A stretch of 5,842 bases of DNA from Oscillospiraceae bacterium (GCA_009785875.1 WQUF01000152.1:1-5842), one strand, 5' to 3'; numbered from the stretch's first letter, positions 1-5,585 are shown. Notes: generated from the sequence alone by a model not told the origin. A program made the numbers and translations.

Positions 1-2
1 TT

Positions 3-977
3 TTCCTTTTGGTATTAGCTATTATTCCGTTTTTATCCAATACTATTTCACCTTGGGCGTTTTTAATTGTGTCATCTGTAATGAGCATTCCAGATACTAT
101 AGGTGGTACTGCTTTTCAAGGCTTTGTTGGCGATACATTCAAAGAAGAAGATAGATCCTCTGCGTTATCTTTAAAAAGCCAATTTTCAGCATTGACTCAG
201 GTGATTATTTTAATATTGCTGTCATTATTATTGACATCTACAAACTTTCCTAATGAAACTGTGGTGAGGATTTATCAAGTTTTGTTCGTCGTTGGATTTA
301 TATTTGGATTTTTTGAAGTTAAGGCATTATATGATATGAAGGAGCTTACCCATACTTCAAATGATAGAGTGAAATTAAAGGATGGTATGCGCTCTATTTT
401 AAAGAACAAGAGATTTTTGATATTCATACCATGCTCTTTGTTCTTTCACTTTTCAATGTTTTTAGAAGGCCCAGCGTTTTCTGTATATCAAATTTCCTAT
501 CTAAAAGCAAATGAACTATGGATATCGATCCTTACAATAATAACTTCAATTATCACATTTTTAGTTTTTAGCAAATGGAGCAGAGTTATAAGGCGAAAGG
601 GGAATTATTATACACTTTTTCTATCGTCGTTTATAATATCTTTTACACCTTTTGTATATCTAATAGCTAGAAATATATATACTATAATTGTAGCAAATAT
701 TTTACAGGGAGTAGGGATTGCTGGAATAAGTGTGTGTATATTAAATGAAGTATTAGAGAGCTCAGATTCAGATAAAAAGATATTCTATGTGGGTTTACAT
801 TCATTATTGATAAATACAATGTTATTTGTCACTCCAATTATATCAGATATTATTGTAATTAGGGTTGGCATCTATACAGCATTTATAATAATTGGCTGCT
901 TAAAATTTTTAGCATCGTTCGTTTTTTTTCTTAAATTTATAAGTTTAAAAAGGGCTAAAGCAAAGACCTCAATTTAA
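3..977 (+). CDS. MFS-type membrane transporter, 5' end outside the window
   Basis: Probable major facilitator superfamily permease of the inner membrane, exporting or importing a small solute by ion-coupled transport. The substrate cannot be told. The reading frame is open to the left edge, so the TTG at 9 is not a credible start and the gene begins upstream. About 324 residues are visible, against roughly 400 for the family, so the first two or three membrane helices are missing. Visible parts, in order, are helices 3-4 (up to the GFVGD turn), an acidic/basic loop with FKEEDRSSA, helices 5 and 6, a charged central loop (about residues 105-137), then six hydrophobic stretches matching helices 7-12, and a short basic tail. 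The mix of hydrophobic helices and a central cytoplasmic loop is the MFS pattern. The family call is from overall architecture, not a diagnostic motif. The stop codon lies inside a terminator hairpin. Confidence 0.8.
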   Translation, partial: FLLVLAIIPFLSNTISPWAFLIVSSVMSIPDTIGGTAFQGFVGDTFKEEDRSSALSLKSQFSALTQVIILILLSLLLTSTNFPNETVVRIYQVLFVVGFIFGFFEVKALYDMKELTHTSNDRVKLKDGMRSILKNKRFLIFIPCSLFFHFSMFLEGPAFSVYQISYLKANELWISILTIITSIITFLVFSKWSRVIRRKGNYYTLFLSSFIISFTPFVYLIARNIYTIIVANILQGVGIAGISVCILNEVLESSDSDKKIFYVGLHSLLINTMLFVTPIISDIIVIRVGIYTAFIIIGCLKFLASFVFFLKFISLKRAKAKTSI

Positions 978-1000
978 AATGATCTTTGCTTTATTTTTTT
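957..1000 (+). terminator. Intrinsic terminator between convergent genes
   Basis: AAAGCAAAGA at 957-966 pairs exactly with TCTTTGCTTT at 983-992, with an additional inner TCA/TGA pairing (969-971 with 980-982). A run of seven T follows at 994-1000. This is a standard Rho-independent terminator for the transporter gene, whose stop codon sits in the loop. On the minus strand the same stem lies just after the stop of the facing reductase gene. It is followed there by only a five-T run a few bases on (946-950 on the plus strand), so it may serve both directions but more weakly on the minus side. Confidence 0.75.
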
Positions 1001-2024
1001 ACACTGTGATTCTTCCTGAGAGTATGTTTTTATAATCTTCTAAATTTTTCTTAAGAAGGTTTGGGGTATCTAGTCCATAAGGGCATTTTTTGCGGCACTC
1101 TCCACATTCTATGCAGTTTTCAATATTTAACATCATCTTTTGCCCACCTTCGCTTAACCAACTTGCAGATGGACTTCGACGGATTAACTGTATCATCCTG
1201 GCAGCATTATTGATTTGAATCCCTACAGTACAAGGCATGCAGTATCCGCACCCTCTGCAGAAATTTCCACTCAATTCTTCCTTATCTTTTTTTATTATAC
1301 TTTGAATTTCCTCATTTAAAACAGGAGGGTTATCCATATATGATATGAACTCATCCAGCTCACTTTCTCTTTGTATTCCCCATATTGGAAGAACATTGTC
1401 GAATTGATCGAGCCATGCATATGCAGCATTAGATTTAGTAATCAATCCACCTGATAGGGATTTCATAGCGATGACACCAATATTCAATTCTCTGCATAGA
1501 TTAATTAGAGATATATCTTTATCTGATGCAAGGTAAGAAAATGGGAATTGAAGCGTGTCGTATAATCCTGAATGTACCGCTTCTTCTGCAACTTTTAAGC
1601 TGTGATTTGTAATTCCTATAAATCGTATTTTACCAAGATCACGGGCTTCAACCATTGCTTCATAAAGTCCTGTCCCATCATTAGTTTTTGGGCAAAAGCT
1701 TGGATTGTGAAATTGATATATGTCTATATAATCTGTTTTTAATAGAGATAAACTGGTTTCAAGGTCTTTCCAGAAACCTTCAACTGTGGTTGATGGAGTT
1801 TTAGTTGCGATGACGATATCTTTTCTTACATCTGAAAGAGCAAGACTGATTTTTTCTTCGCTGTTTGAATAGCTTCTAGCTGTGTCAAAGAATGTAAAGC
1901 CTGCATTGTATGCTTTTTTAAGTAGCATTCCGGCGTATTCAATTGTAACTCTCTGTATAGGAAGAGCTCCAAAAGCGTTTTTATTTGTCTTGATTCCTGT
2001 TTTACCTAAAGTGATGTATTTCAT
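999..2024 (-). CDS. Aldo/keto reductase with C-terminal 2x[4Fe-4S] ferredoxin-like domain
   Basis: Cytoplasmic oxidoreductase of the aldo/keto reductase superfamily, fused to a bacterial-ferredoxin-like domain, as in the clostridial 'predicted oxidoreductase of the AKR family' group. With the start at 2024 (341 aa), the AKR tetrad is D47, Y52, K75 and H106, on the usual FDTARSY, ATK and YQFHN motifs. The barrel runs to about residue 235. Cysteines 256, 259, 262 and 265, then 304, 307, 310 and 314 (ending CP), form two cluster-binding motifs, so electrons may come from or pass to ferredoxin-type partners as well as NAD(P)H. An in-frame ATG lies eight codons upstream at 2048, but GAGGAGG sits 5 bases before the ATG at 2024, and the likely promoter would start transcripts near 2048. 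The shorter start is therefore preferred. The gene is monocistronic here, convergent with the transporter and divergent from the broken HAD gene. The substrate is unknown. Confidence 0.9.
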   Translation of the reverse strand: MKYITLGKTGIKTNKNAFGALPIQRVTIEYAGMLLKKAYNAGFTFFDTARSYSNSEEKISLALSDVRKDIVIATKTPSTTVEGFWKDLETSLSLLKTDYIDIYQFHNPSFCPKTNDGTGLYEAMVEARDLGKIRFIGITNHSLKVAEEAVHSGLYDTLQFPFSYLASDKDISLINLCRELNIGVIAMKSLSGGLITKSNAAYAWLDQFDNVLPIWGIQRESELDEFISYMDNPPVLNEEIQSIIKKDKEELSGNFCRGCGYCMPCTVGIQINNAARMIQLIRRSPSASWLSEGGQKMMLNIENCIECGECRKKCPYGLDTPNLLKKNLEDYKNILSGRITV

Positions 2025-2029
2025 AAATT

Positions 2030-2036
2030 CCTCCTC
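2030..2036 (-). promoter_or_regulatory. Ribosome binding site that sets the AKR1 start at 2024
   Basis: GAGGAGG read on the minus strand is nearly a perfect anti-16S match, 5 bases before ATG at 2024-2022. It lies inside the first codons of the longer alternative frame that starts at 2048, which has no such site of its own. Confidence 0.75.
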
Positions 2037-2054
2037 AATTAATTCCATATAATA

Positions 2055-2078
2055 ATTATAATATCACTGATATAATAA
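2055..2078. promoter_or_regulatory. Back-to-back -10 boxes around a palindrome (AKR1 / HAD divergent region)
   Basis: ATATCACTGATAT at 2061-2073 is a perfect inverted repeat around one central base. Less perfect symmetry extends out to 2056 and 2078. A TATAAT box reads leftward at 2060-2055 (for the reductase, start point near 2048) and another reads rightward at 2071-2076 (for the HAD remnant). No convincing -35 box was found for either. The symmetry could be an operator, or simply the result of two facing TATAAT boxes in AT-rich DNA. Confidence 0.35.
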
Positions 2079-2122
2079 TATTAGAAGTTTAAAAATATTT
2101 TTACAAGAAGGTAGATTTAAAG

Positions 2123-2543
2123 ATGAGCTATTCTCATGTTATATGGGATTTTAACGGTACAATTTTAGATGATGTTGAAGCAGTAATAAATAGTGAAAAT
2201 ATCGTTCTAAAAAGGCATAACTTGCCTTACATACAAGATATTAAGCAGTATCAAAGTGTATTTACATTTTTTTGATGAACTTGTAGCACTTCATAATATA
2301 TATGCAACGAGCAAAATTGAAATTGCAATGGAATGGATAAAAAAAGAAAACCCAAAGAAAGCAATATTAATAGGGGATACAACTCATGACTTTGATGTTT
2401 CCAAGGCTATGAGTGTCGATTGTATATTAGTAGCAAGTGGGCATCAGAATAATGAAAGGCTCATGGCTTGTGGAGTACCTGTTTTTGAAAGTATTGTGGA
2501 ATTATTGAAGAACGAATTTTTTGAGAATTTATTGACTTCGTAA
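2123..2543 (+). pseudogene. Broken HAD-family hydrolase gene (cap region deleted, frameshifted)
   Basis: Remnant of a HAD-superfamily phosphatase of about 210 residues. The first piece (2123-2275, 50 codons, with AGAAGG 11 bases before the ATG) contains motif I, WDFNGTILDD. D9 is the nucleophile and Asn replaces the usual second Asp, a variant I recall from clostridial members. This frame hits TGA at 2273, directly after a run of seven T (2267-2273). The rest continues in another frame from about 2256 to the TAA at 2541. It carries NIYATSK, which probably holds the motif III lysine, and GDTTHDFDV (motif IV, metal-binding acids), then a normal-looking C-terminus. The cap domain and motif II, roughly 70 residues, are absent between the two pieces, so the deletion probably joined at the T-run. 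The second piece has no ribosome binding site. No active enzyme is expected. Confidence 0.8.
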
Positions 2544-2560
2544 GTATTATAGATTATAAT
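2532..2560 (+). promoter_or_regulatory. Sigma-A promoter for the DUF2087 regulator and antitoxin
   Basis: TTGACT at 2532-2537 and TATAAT at 2555-2560 are separated by exactly 17 bases, close to the full consensus. Transcription would start near 2567, giving a leader of about 40 bases before the ATG at 2607. The -35 box lies within the last codons of the broken HAD gene. Confidence 0.65.
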
Positions 2561-2593
2561 AAAATTATCTATTAAAATTACAAACATATTTAT

Positions 2594-2599
2594 GAAAGG
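2594..2599 (+). promoter_or_regulatory. Ribosome binding site favouring the start at 2607
   Basis: GAAAGG lies 7 bases before ATG 2607 and overlaps the upstream in-frame ATG at 2592. That upstream ATG has no purine-rich site of its own, so the start at 2607 is preferred. Confidence 0.5.
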
Positions 2600-2606
2600 T
2601 TTGCAT

Positions 2607-3371
2607 ATGGATTATTTTTGGAAAGCATCTATTGATGAATTGAAGCAAGGTTATTATTTTAATGAATATACTAGAACATATGACTGTTTAATTTGTGACA
2701 AGAGTTTTGAAGTTGGCATGATATATGAAATGGAATGTGGATTATGTGAGGCTCAAAAGGCAGTGGAAGCTCATATTAAGGATGAGCATAAATCAATGTT
2801 TAATTATCTCTTAGAAATGGGAAAGTCTTATACTGGATTAACAGATCATCAAAAAGAGATAATGAAGATGTTTTATGAAGATCTTTCTGATAAAGAGATT
2901 GCTCTTAAAGCTGGAGTTACTACATCTACTATTAGAAATCAGAGGTTCTCTTTTAGAGAAAAATATAAACAGGCAAAGATAACAATTGCTATGATGGAAT
3001 TAATTGAGGAAAGGAAAAATAATAAAATGAACGATGAAGAGAGACTTGTTGATATCCACAGAACAGCTACCATGATAGATGAAAGATATGCTATCAGCCA
3101 AGATGAAAAGAGCGATGTTTTAAGCAGATATTTTGATGAGAATAATAAGCTAATCATAAAAGAGTTCCCTGTAAAAGAGAAGAGGAAAATCATTATTTTG
3201 CAGCATTTAACTGAAGAGTTTAATAAAAATAAAAAGTATTCGGAAAAAGAGGTAAACTCTATTTTAAAGAATTTCTACGATGATATAGCTACTGTTAGAA
3301 GATATTTGATCGAGTATGGTTTTTTAGATAGGACTAAAGATGGTAGGGAGTATTGGGTTAAAATGTGTTAA
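2607..3371 (+). CDS. DUF2087 transcriptional regulator with Zn-finger-like N-terminus and LuxR-type HTH
   Basis: Probable cytoplasmic one-component DNA-binding regulator; its targets are unknown. With the start at 2607 it has 254 residues. Residues 25-61 contain C27-x2-C30, a second pair C44-x2-C47, and H56-x4-H61, which could hold a zinc ion. Residues 78-125 form a LuxR/sigma-region-4-like helix-turn-helix: LTDHQKEIMKMFYEDLSDKE leads into the recognition helix TTSTIRNQRF. A charged linker follows (about 131-180). Residues 182-251 match the DUF2087 pattern, with KEFPVKEKRK at its head and YDDIATVRRYLIEYGFLDR near its end, closing on YW. The start at 2592 would add five residues but lacks a ribosome binding site. 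The antitoxin gene begins 30 bases after the stop, with no terminator between, so the two are probably co-transcribed. No partner enzyme is adjacent to suggest the signal it senses. Confidence 0.82.
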   Translation: MDYFWKASIDELKQGYYFNEYTRTYDCLICDKSFEVGMIYEMECGLCEAQKAVEAHIKDEHKSMFNYLLEMGKSYTGLTDHQKEIMKMFYEDLSDKEIALKAGVTTSTIRNQRFSFREKYKQAKITIAMMELIEERKNNKMNDEERLVDIHRTATMIDERYAISQDEKSDVLSRYFDENNKLIIKEFPVKEKRKIIILQHLTEEFNKNKKYSEKEVNSILKNFYDDIATVRRYLIEYGFLDRTKDGREYWVKMC

Positions 3372-3401
3372 TAATGTTGATACAGATAGGAGTGATCTTT
3401 T

Positions 3402-3683
3402 ATGGCTGAGACAAACATCAATATTCGAATAGATGAAGGTTTAAAACAAAATTTCGATAATCTTTGTAATGATTTAGGCTTAACTATAACTACAGCAATT
3501 ACTATTTTTGCAAAAACTGCTGTTAGACAGCAAAAAATTCCATTTGAGATTTCTTTAGATATACCCAATGCCGAAACGATAGAGGCAATAAAAGAAGTAC
3601 AGGAGATGAAAAAAAATCCTTCTTTAGGAAAAACATACACAAATGTAGAGGAAATGATAAAAGAAGTACTTTCTGATGTATAA
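3402..3683 (+). CDS. RelB/DinJ-family antitoxin, no toxin gene beside it
   Basis: Ribbon-helix-helix antitoxin of the RelB/DinJ type, which normally neutralises a RelE/YafQ-type mRNA interferase and represses its own operon as a dimer. The protein is full length at 93 residues. The strand NINIRID (residues 5-11) is the DNA-contacting ribbon. Helices follow at about 12-25 and 29-44 (TITTAITIFAKTAV), then the RQQKIPFEI segment typical of DinJ, and a toxin-binding tail with TYTNVEEMIKEVL. The start is supported by AGGAGTGAT ending 5 bases before ATG (AGGAG 9 bases before). The cognate toxin usually starts within a few bases of the antitoxin stop. Here a 141-bp inverted-repeat element begins 2 bases after the stop and the next gene is on the other strand. 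The toxin is therefore lost, displaced, or encoded elsewhere. It could be a solitary regulator, or protect against toxins in trans. Confidence 0.85.
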   Translation: MAETNINIRIDEGLKQNFDNLCNDLGLTITTAITIFAKTAVRQQKIPFEISLDIPNAETIEAIKEVQEMKKNPSLGKTYTNVEEMIKEVLSDV

Positions 3684-3685
3684 CA

Positions 3686-3826
3686 TTAAAATGGCGTGTT
3701 TCAAAAAATGATCAAATTCAGTTGACACATTTTTTTATTACATTCGCAAAACTTAACGGAATCAATACTTTAAGTGATATCATAAACTTAAAGAGTGTCA
3801 ACTGAATTTGAATCACGCCATTTTAA
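3686..3826. mobile_element. 141-bp inverted-repeat element (MITE-like), TTAA at both ends
   Basis: The left arm starts at 3686 with TTAAAATGGCGTG and its inner part ends with TTCAGTTGACAC at 3717-3728. The right arm (3795-3826) read on the minus strand has the same blocks in the same order: 13 bases identical, one mismatch, six identical, then 12 identical. The left arm carries 11 additional bases between the blocks. The centre (3729-3794) is AT-rich and encodes nothing. TTAA is present at both outer ends and could be a target-site duplication, but in such AT-rich DNA it could also be part of the repeat. Long matching ends, small size and no transposase fit a non-autonomous element mobilised in trans. 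The transposon family cannot be named from this. Alternatives are a large hairpin acting as a two-way transcript end between convergent genes, or an RNA-level regulatory structure. Confidence 0.6.
3768..3793. repeat. Inner 8-bp inverted repeat inside the element
   Basis: CTTTAAGT at 3768-3775 is the exact reverse complement of ACTTAAAG at 3786-3793, with a 10-base loop. It sits just inside the right arm of the 141-bp element. No T-tract follows on either strand, so it is not a usual terminator. Confidence 0.5.
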
Positions 3827-4511
3827 ATTCAATTTTAACAACTTTAGCCAGTATTGTAATATTATTTTTATGTATCGTCTCAATTTTAAATAAGCTACTT
3901 AATGAATCTTGGTCTGAAAAAAGCATAAGATACTTTTCTTTATCTAGTTCTCTAATTTGGATGAGCCTATTTTCATCATTTTCCTCTATTAGATAAACTC
4001 CATTTCCAGTAAATTCTTTAGAAATAAAACAAAAAGCTATATCATTTTTTAAGATCCTCAAGAAAGATAATGAATTATCTTTGATTTTCAAGTAACAAAC
4101 CTTATCATGAGGATAGCCATCTATTTTATTGGAAATAATAGGAAGCAATATTTTTTCTCCTGTTTGTTTTAAATCGTAGTTTACATATGGAATATCCTTT
4201 ATAACTTGAGAAAAGGCACTGGTAAAGGCTTCATTAACAGGCTCTTCAATTGGCTTAGCTTTTTTTACTATAACTTTAGGTTTCTCATCTTTAACCTCAT
4301 CTTTTGAATCTTCAAAGTACATGTTTATATCATTTAAGTCTTCACCTAAAACCTTTGAAATTTTTTCTATGATTTTATCGTTTATAACCTTTTTCCCAAT
4401 TTCAACCTCATTGATATAATTCTCTGAAACACCGAGAGCTTTTCCAAGTTGTTTCTGCGTCATCCCTTTTTTAATTCTTAAATTTTTTATATTATCAGAA
4501 ATTCTGCTCAT
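3813..4511 (-). CDS. XRE-family regulator with S24/LexA-like C-terminal domain
   Basis: Cytoplasmic transcriptional regulator, 232 residues from ATG at 4511. An N-terminal Cro/CI-type helix-turn-helix covers about residues 5-62 (TQKQLGKALGVSENYINEVE). A lysine- and glutamate-rich linker follows (about 67-95). The C-terminal domain (about 105-230) resembles the S24 peptidase fold of LexA/CI-like proteins: IKDNSLSFLRILKNDIAF at 143-160 lies where active members have the DSM..P..GD motif, so S147 is in the nucleophile region. The catalytic lysine expected near IQIREL is not evident, so self-cleavage is doubtful and the domain may serve for dimerisation or sensing. GGAGA lies 9 bases before ATG 4511; the longer frame from TTG at 4535 has no such support. 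The last codons (K-M-A-stop) lie inside the right arm of the 141-bp element, so the native end may have been altered slightly. The gene is divergent from AKR2. Confidence 0.8.
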   Translation of the reverse strand: MSRISDNIKNLRIKKGMTQKQLGKALGVSENYINEVEIGKKVINDKIIEKISKVLGEDLNDINMYFEDSKDEVKDEKPKVIVKKAKPIEEPVNEAFTSAFSQVIKDIPYVNYDLKQTGEKILLPIISNKIDGYPHDKVCYLKIKDNSLSFLRILKNDIAFCFISKEFTGNGVYLIEENDENRLIQIRELDKEKYLMLFSDQDSLSSLFKIETIHKNNITILAKVVKIEFKMA

Positions 4512-4520
4512 GGTAAAATG

Positions 4521-4525
4521 TCTCC
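4521..4525 (-). promoter_or_regulatory. Ribosome binding site setting the XRE start at 4511
   Basis: GGAGA on the minus strand, 9 bases before ATG 4511-4509. It adjoins the palindrome at 4525-4538, so a protein bound there could also affect expression of this gene. Confidence 0.55.
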
Positions 4526-4538
4526 AATTGATCAATTG
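4525..4538. promoter_or_regulatory. Candidate operator: perfect 14-bp palindrome upstream of the XRE gene
   Basis: CAATTGATCAATTG is its own reverse complement, centred on TGATCA. It lies 13 bases before the XRE start codon, in its untranslated leader. Cro/CI-type regulators commonly bind such palindromes near their own gene, so autoregulation is a reasonable inference. No clear -10/-35 pair for the XRE gene was found upstream of it. Confidence 0.45.
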
Positions 4539-4614
4539 ATTAATTTTCTATTCCTTAGTATTTTAATCTATTTTTTTTGTTTTCGCTAGTCTAAAGTAAA
4601 ATTAAATGAATCTA

Positions 4615-4645
4615 TTGACAGAAAACATGTTCATGATCATATAAT
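4615..4645 (+). promoter_or_regulatory. Promoter of AKR2 with a 19-bp spacer and internal palindromes
   Basis: TTGACA at 4615-4620 and TATAAT at 4640-4645 are both perfect boxes but 19 bases apart, two more than ideal. The spacer holds AACATGTT (4624-4631), and ATGATCAT (4633-4640) runs into the -10 box. Over-long spacers with symmetric sites are seen in promoters that need an activator such as a MerR-type protein, but no such gene is in this window. Transcription would start near 4652. Confidence 0.55.
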
Positions 4646-4682
4646 AGAAATATCATAAAATCATTTGAAGTGAGGTGTAAAC

Positions 4683-5537
4683 TTGAAAAAGAATATATTA
4701 GGTCAAACAGGTTTGGAAGTCAGCATGGTCACTTTTGGTGGAATCATCACAACCGATGAATCAGCTGAAGACAATGCACGTTTTGTTTCGTATGCCATCG
4801 ATAGAGGTGTGAATTATTTCGATGTAGCACCTAGTTACGGAAACGCACAGGAAAAACTCTCTCCGGCACTGGCACCATATCGGCAGAATACGTATCTTGC
4901 TTGTAAAAGCACTGTACGGGATAACCATATAGAAGATGAACTTTATAACTCCTTGAAAGTTATGAAGAGGGATTATTTTGATGTATACCAGTTACATGCA
5001 TTAAGTACACAAGAGGATATCGACAAAATCTTTGCAGCAAACGGAGCGATGGAAGTCGTAATCCGTGCGAAAGATAAGGGGTATATACGCAACATTGGTA
5101 TATCTGCTCACAATGAGGATATAGCGATACAGGCACTTGCTTATTATCCTTTTGCTACTGTTTTGTTTCCCATAAACTGGGCGTTGAGTTTAGAAAAGGG
5201 TTTTGGCGACAGGCTGCTCAATATATGCAAATACCAGAATAAAGGGATTTTAGCTCTTAAAACACTCGCTCATAGAATGTGGAATGACGACACAGAGCAA
5301 AAGAGATTCCCTAAATCATGGTGTAAGACGATATATGATAATGATGCGCTTGCACTTGCAGCAATCAAATATACAATTTCAAAAGGAGCAGAAACTATAA
5401 TTCCTCCAGGGAATTTCGAACAGTTTTCGTATATTGTCGAGCATATCGATGAATGTTTGGCAAATCCGCTTAATGATGGTGATATGGAAATCCTTCAAAG
5501 TGAACTTGAAAATGTAAAAGAGCAACTTATTTTTTAA
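4683..5537 (+). CDS. Aldo/keto reductase without iron-sulfur domain
   Basis: Cytoplasmic NAD(P)H-dependent oxidoreductase of the aldo/keto reductase superfamily, 284 residues. The tetrad is complete: D47 and Y52 in YFDVAPSYGNAQEKL, K75 in LACKST, and H105 in YQLHA. The barrel continues through YIRNIGISAHN (about 133-143), a cofactor-side KTLAHR segment, and KGAETIIPPGNFEQF, the usual phosphate-binding loop region near the C-terminus. Translation starts at TTG, 5 bases after GAGGTG at 4672-4677; no in-frame ATG lies nearby. Unlike AKR1 it has no cysteine clusters, and the two proteins are only distantly alike. Sampled rows are 40-52% GC, compared with 25-32% in the neighbouring regulator and antitoxin genes, which suggests a separate origin or stronger codon selection. 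It is divergent from the XRE gene and probably monocistronic. The substrate is unknown. Confidence 0.88.
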   Translation: MKKNILGQTGLEVSMVTFGGIITTDESAEDNARFVSYAIDRGVNYFDVAPSYGNAQEKLSPALAPYRQNTYLACKSTVRDNHIEDELYNSLKVMKRDYFDVYQLHALSTQEDIDKIFAANGAMEVVIRAKDKGYIRNIGISAHNEDIAIQALAYYPFATVLFPINWALSLEKGFGDRLLNICKYQNKGILALKTLAHRMWNDDTEQKRFPKSWCKTIYDNDALALAAIKYTISKGAETIIPPGNFEQFSYIVEHIDECLANPLNDGDMEILQSELENVKEQLIF

Positions 5538-5538
5538 G

Positions 5539-5569
5539 TTAAGTCCAAATCTAAAAAATTTGGACTTAA
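5539..5569 (+). terminator. Hairpin after AKR2, probable terminator
   Basis: TTAAGTCCAAAT at 5539-5550 pairs perfectly with ATTTGGACTTAA at 5558-5569 across a 7-base loop, beginning 2 bases after the stop codon. A T-tract does not follow directly; five T occur only at 5581-5585. The site fits a transcript end, but the missing tract makes efficient intrinsic termination uncertain. Confidence 0.5.
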
Positions 5570-5585
5570 TGATATTCCTATTTTT

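Noticed and set aside
2024..2048. Longer AKR1 start at 2048
   Set aside because: It lacks its own ribosome binding site, and the GAGGAGG inside it fits the ATG at 2024. Homologous AKRs begin close to the KYITLGKTG motif.
2256..2543. Independent small HAD-type gene starting at GTG 2256
   Set aside because: No ribosome binding site. It lacks motif I and is clearly the displaced end of the upstream gene.
2939..3193. Minus-strand open frame of 84 codons inside the DUF2087 regulator
   Set aside because: Antisense to a well-supported coding gene, hydrophobic by reversal of charged codons, and without a ribosome binding site.
3368..3640. Minus-strand open frame of 90 codons over the antitoxin gene
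   Set aside because: It lies opposite the clear RelB/DinJ frame and has no recognisable motif, so it is a shadow frame. It was considered as a possible antisense-encoded toxin, but nothing in it resembles RelE or YafQ.
3686..3826. Integron attC site
   Set aside because: The inverted arms are too long, and the core RYYYAAC/GTTRRRY pair at the outer ends is absent. No integrase or cassette pattern is present.
3686..3826. Short CRISPR-like repeat pair
   Set aside because: The two copies are inverted, not direct, and there are only two, with no cas genes.
3808..3996. Plus-strand open frame of 62 codons with a hydrophobic start, considered as a small membrane toxin
   Set aside because: It is the reverse of the XRE C-terminal coding region, starts inside the inverted-repeat arm and has no ribosome binding site.
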